From Candidatus Leptofilum gracile (lineage in GTDB: Bacteria; Chloroflexota; Anaerolineae; Promineifilales; Promineifilaceae), in contig JADJOJ010000007.1 in NCBI GenBank assembly GCA_016713825.1, positions 62,001 through 126,000 of the forward strand: DNA of 64,000 nt. The letters run 5' to 3'. Below the pieces are notes generated by a model. It made no database searches, was not told the DNA's origin, and saw nothing but the letters and a program-made list of their open reading frames with translations. Below, piece after piece: positions 62,587-64,000 of the stretch (position 1 is the stretch's first letter; every line of letters starts with the position of its first letter). The translations under genes were made by a program, and so were the position numbers.

Positions 62587-63288
62587 ATGTCTACCAAGCC
62601 AAGAACTTACGTTTTAGATGCCCGTACCGCCACCGCCCATTTCCCCGGCATTGGGCGGTACGTGAGCCAGCTGGCGCGGCATCTGGTGCCGCTGCTAGCA
62701 GCAGATGAACAGCTGGTTTTGCTGCATTCCCCGCAGCAGGCGGGCTGGCCCCTGCCAGAAGAATCGGCCCAGGTGCGGCGGGTGGCAACGGCCGTTTCCC
62801 CCTTCTCACTCGCCCAGCAATGGCAAATCCCCCGACTGCTGCGTCAGCTCAAGGCCAACGTCTACCACAGCGCCTATGCCCTCATGCCGTACCGCCCCGG
62901 CGTCCCCACCCTCACCACCCTGTACGACCTGATTCCAGAGCAGTTCCCTCAGCTTGTCTCGCCCCGGGCACGGCTGCTCACCCGGCTCACCACCCGCCTG
63001 GCTCTGCACGCCAGCAGCCGCTTCCTGGCCATATCGGAGGCCACTCGGCAGCTTTATTTGTCTCGCTATCATATTGACTACGCGAAAATTATGACGGTTC
63101 CATTGGCAGCAGATGATCGCTTTAGGCCACAGCCAGCAACGGCCGTTGCCACCCTCCGCCACAAGCTTAACCTACCCAACAAATACGTGCTCTACCTGGG
63201 CATCAACAAACCACACAAAAATTTGCTGCGCCTGATTGAAGCGTGGGAACTGCTGATTCCCCAGGTGCCAGAGGCTCCCCACTGGTGA
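62587..63288 (+). CDS. Glycosyltransferase family 4, N-terminal fragment (third GT)
   Basis: Starts at ATG 62587 with AAAAGG upstream: RTYVLDARTATAHFPGIGRYVSQLARHL. It holds the whole N-terminal domain and the start of the donor domain (KYVLYLGINKPHKNLLRLIEAWELL). It stops after PEAPHW at the C4 run 63277-63280; one more C gives PEAPPLVIAGAWDERYAG, continuous with the next fragment. The closest relatives are mannosyltransferases of the WbaZ/MtfB kind, a tentative reading. Confidence 0.83.
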   Translation: MSTKPRTYVLDARTATAHFPGIGRYVSQLARHLVPLLAADEQLVLLHSPQQAGWPLPEESAQVRRVATAVSPFSLAQQWQIPRLLRQLKANVYHSAYALMPYRPGVPTLTTLYDLIPEQFPQLVSPRARLLTRLTTRLALHASSRFLAISEATRQLYLSRYHIDYAKIMTVPLAADDRFRPQPATAVATLRHKLNLPNKYVLYLGINKPHKNLLRLIEAWELLIPQVPEAPHW

Positions 63289-63761
63289 TTGCCGGGGCGT
63301 GGGATGAACGATACGCGGGCATTAAAACGGCCGTTTCTCCCCAATACCGCAACCGGCAAATCAAATTTATCGGTCGAATTGAGGATGCCGATTTGCCCGC
63401 CCTGTACAGCGGCGCAGCGTTATTTGTCTTTCCCAGTTTGGCAGAGGGGTTTGGCTTGCCGGTGCTAGAGGCGATGGCTTGCGGAACGGCCGTTGCCTGC
63501 TCCAATCAATCCAGCCTGCCTGAAGTGGGTGGCAACGCGGTGGCCTATTTTGACCCCACAAGCTGCCAGCAGATGGCCACCGTGCTGCAAGACCTGGTGC
63601 AAGATGAGGCAAAATTGGCAGAACTGGCGCAAAAGGGTTGGCTCAGGCGGCACACTTTTCTTGGGAGGAACGGCCGTTGCCACCCTCGCCCAATACCGCC
63701 AACTCCAGAAAAACCAGTTAACCAAAGATTAACCAGATTACGCAGATTTTGCCCAGAATAA
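63243..63761 (+). pseudogene. Glycosyltransferase family 4, C-terminal fragment (third GT)
   Basis: In frame from about 63281: VIAGAWDERYAG..., IKFIGRIEDADLPALYSGAALFVFPSLAEGFGLPVLEAMACGTAVACS, the GT4 donor-binding motif. Two more shifts appear near the end (GGG at 63635-63637 and AA at 63669-63670). Correcting both gives GLAQAAHFSWEETAVATLAQY and a stop at 63732. Confidence 0.75.
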
Positions 63762-63832
63762 ATCTGTAAAATCTGCGCAATCTGCTGATAAAACAATGAA
63801 ATCCGCGTCATCCACGGTCATCCGCGCCGCCT

Positions 63833-64000
63833 TTATTCCGGCGGCAAGAGCGCATGGAGCCGCGACACCACCATCTCCATCGCCACCTTGTTCAGCCCGC
63901 CGTTGGGGATAATTACATCGGCAAATCGCTTGCTTGGCTCCACAAACTTCAGGTGCATGGGGCGCACTGTCTCCAAATATTGCGTCACCACCGAGGGCAA
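63833..64000 (-). CDS. udk: Uridine kinase, C-terminal part (cut by the window edge)
   Basis: The last 55 codons of a gene that enters from the right edge. TVRPMHLKFVEPSKRFADVI, then IPNGGLNKVAMEMVVSRL, is the C-terminal signature of uridine/cytidine kinase, which phosphorylates uridine to UMP. The stop codon is at 63833-63835. The 70 bases between it and the glycosyltransferase hold CAGATT/CGCAATCTGC-type words like those near 1740 and 6890. Confidence 0.85.
   Translation of the reverse strand: MPSVVTQYLETVRPMHLKFVEPSKRFADVIIPNGGLNKVAMEMVVSRLHALLPPE

Larger units (their letters stand above)
157..63677. repeat. Highly iterated palindrome ACGGCCGT across the window
   Basis: About 113 exact copies by hand count between 157 and 63677, often inside a longer GAAACGGCCGTTTCC-like context. 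Copies occur in coding and non-coding DNA on both gene strands. In genes they appear as TAV, GRF/NGR or KRPF depending on frame. From base composition one or two would be expected. Longest copy-free stretches: 47.47-50.52 kb and 33.44-35.84 kb. Confidence 0.9.

Overview
The window is bacterial, of moderately high GC, and most resembles Chloroflexota (probably Anaerolineae or a close relative). This rests on content, not on a marker tree: exported repeat proteins ending in a YLPxxxR tail, very large STAND/TPR regulators, an adenylate-cyclase-plus-ATPase-plus-TPR family resembling soluble adenylyl cyclase, LRR lipoproteins, and a livJHMGF operon among scattered housekeeping genes (prmC, rpsT, glgB, udk, tRNA-Gly). 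The most striking genome-wide signal is an 8-base palindrome, ACGGCCGT, found about 113 times by hand count, inside genes on both strands and between genes.

Layout. 0-6.8 kb (+): end of a biosynthetic cluster: a nonribosomal peptide synthetase tail (condensation-carrier-thioesterase), a free acyl carrier protein, a stand-alone AMP ligase, asparagine synthase and an NAD-synthase-like amide-forming enzyme. 7-9.5 kb: prmC, tRNA-Gly(CCC) with a consensus promoter, a response regulator with a degenerate receiver, and rpsT. 9.6-14.3 kb (-): glgB, then a BadF-type sugar kinase with a GH4 glycosidase. 14.6-25 kb (-): an array of exported proteins: LRR lipoprotein, two other lipoproteins, a 58-residue membrane protein, a beta-propeller, an FG-GAP protein and a DUF11 protein. 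25-33.8 kb (-): SnoaL-like protein, AfsR/SARP-like giant regulator, and a MacB-type ABC permease/ATPase pair whose promoter carries four 11-bp-spaced direct repeats. 34-36.5 kb (+): tyrosine recombinase and a radical SAM enzyme with a SEC-C tail. 36.7-46 kb (+): histidine kinase/response regulator pair, the liv operon and a CBS/ACT gene. 46-58 kb: HTH-STAND-TPR regulator, a short double-glycine peptide gene that looks like a RiPP or signal precursor, and two cyclase-STAND-TPR paralogues around a small membrane protein. 58-63.7 kb (+): polysaccharide genes (flippase, methyltransferase, three GT4 glycosyltransferases). The window ends inside udk (-).

Caution: from about 45.8 kb to 63.7 kb nearly every long gene is broken by one-base shifts, almost all at short homopolymers, whereas none was recognised in the first 45.8 kb. 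I read these as probable sequencing or assembly indels and give the fragments with the genes they rebuild. Alternatively they could be real decay.

The best candidates for something undescribed are the iterated palindrome, the shared YLPxxxR tail, the divergent pair of a double-glycine peptide and an HTH-STAND-TPR regulator, and the 11-bp-spaced operator array in front of the ABC operon.
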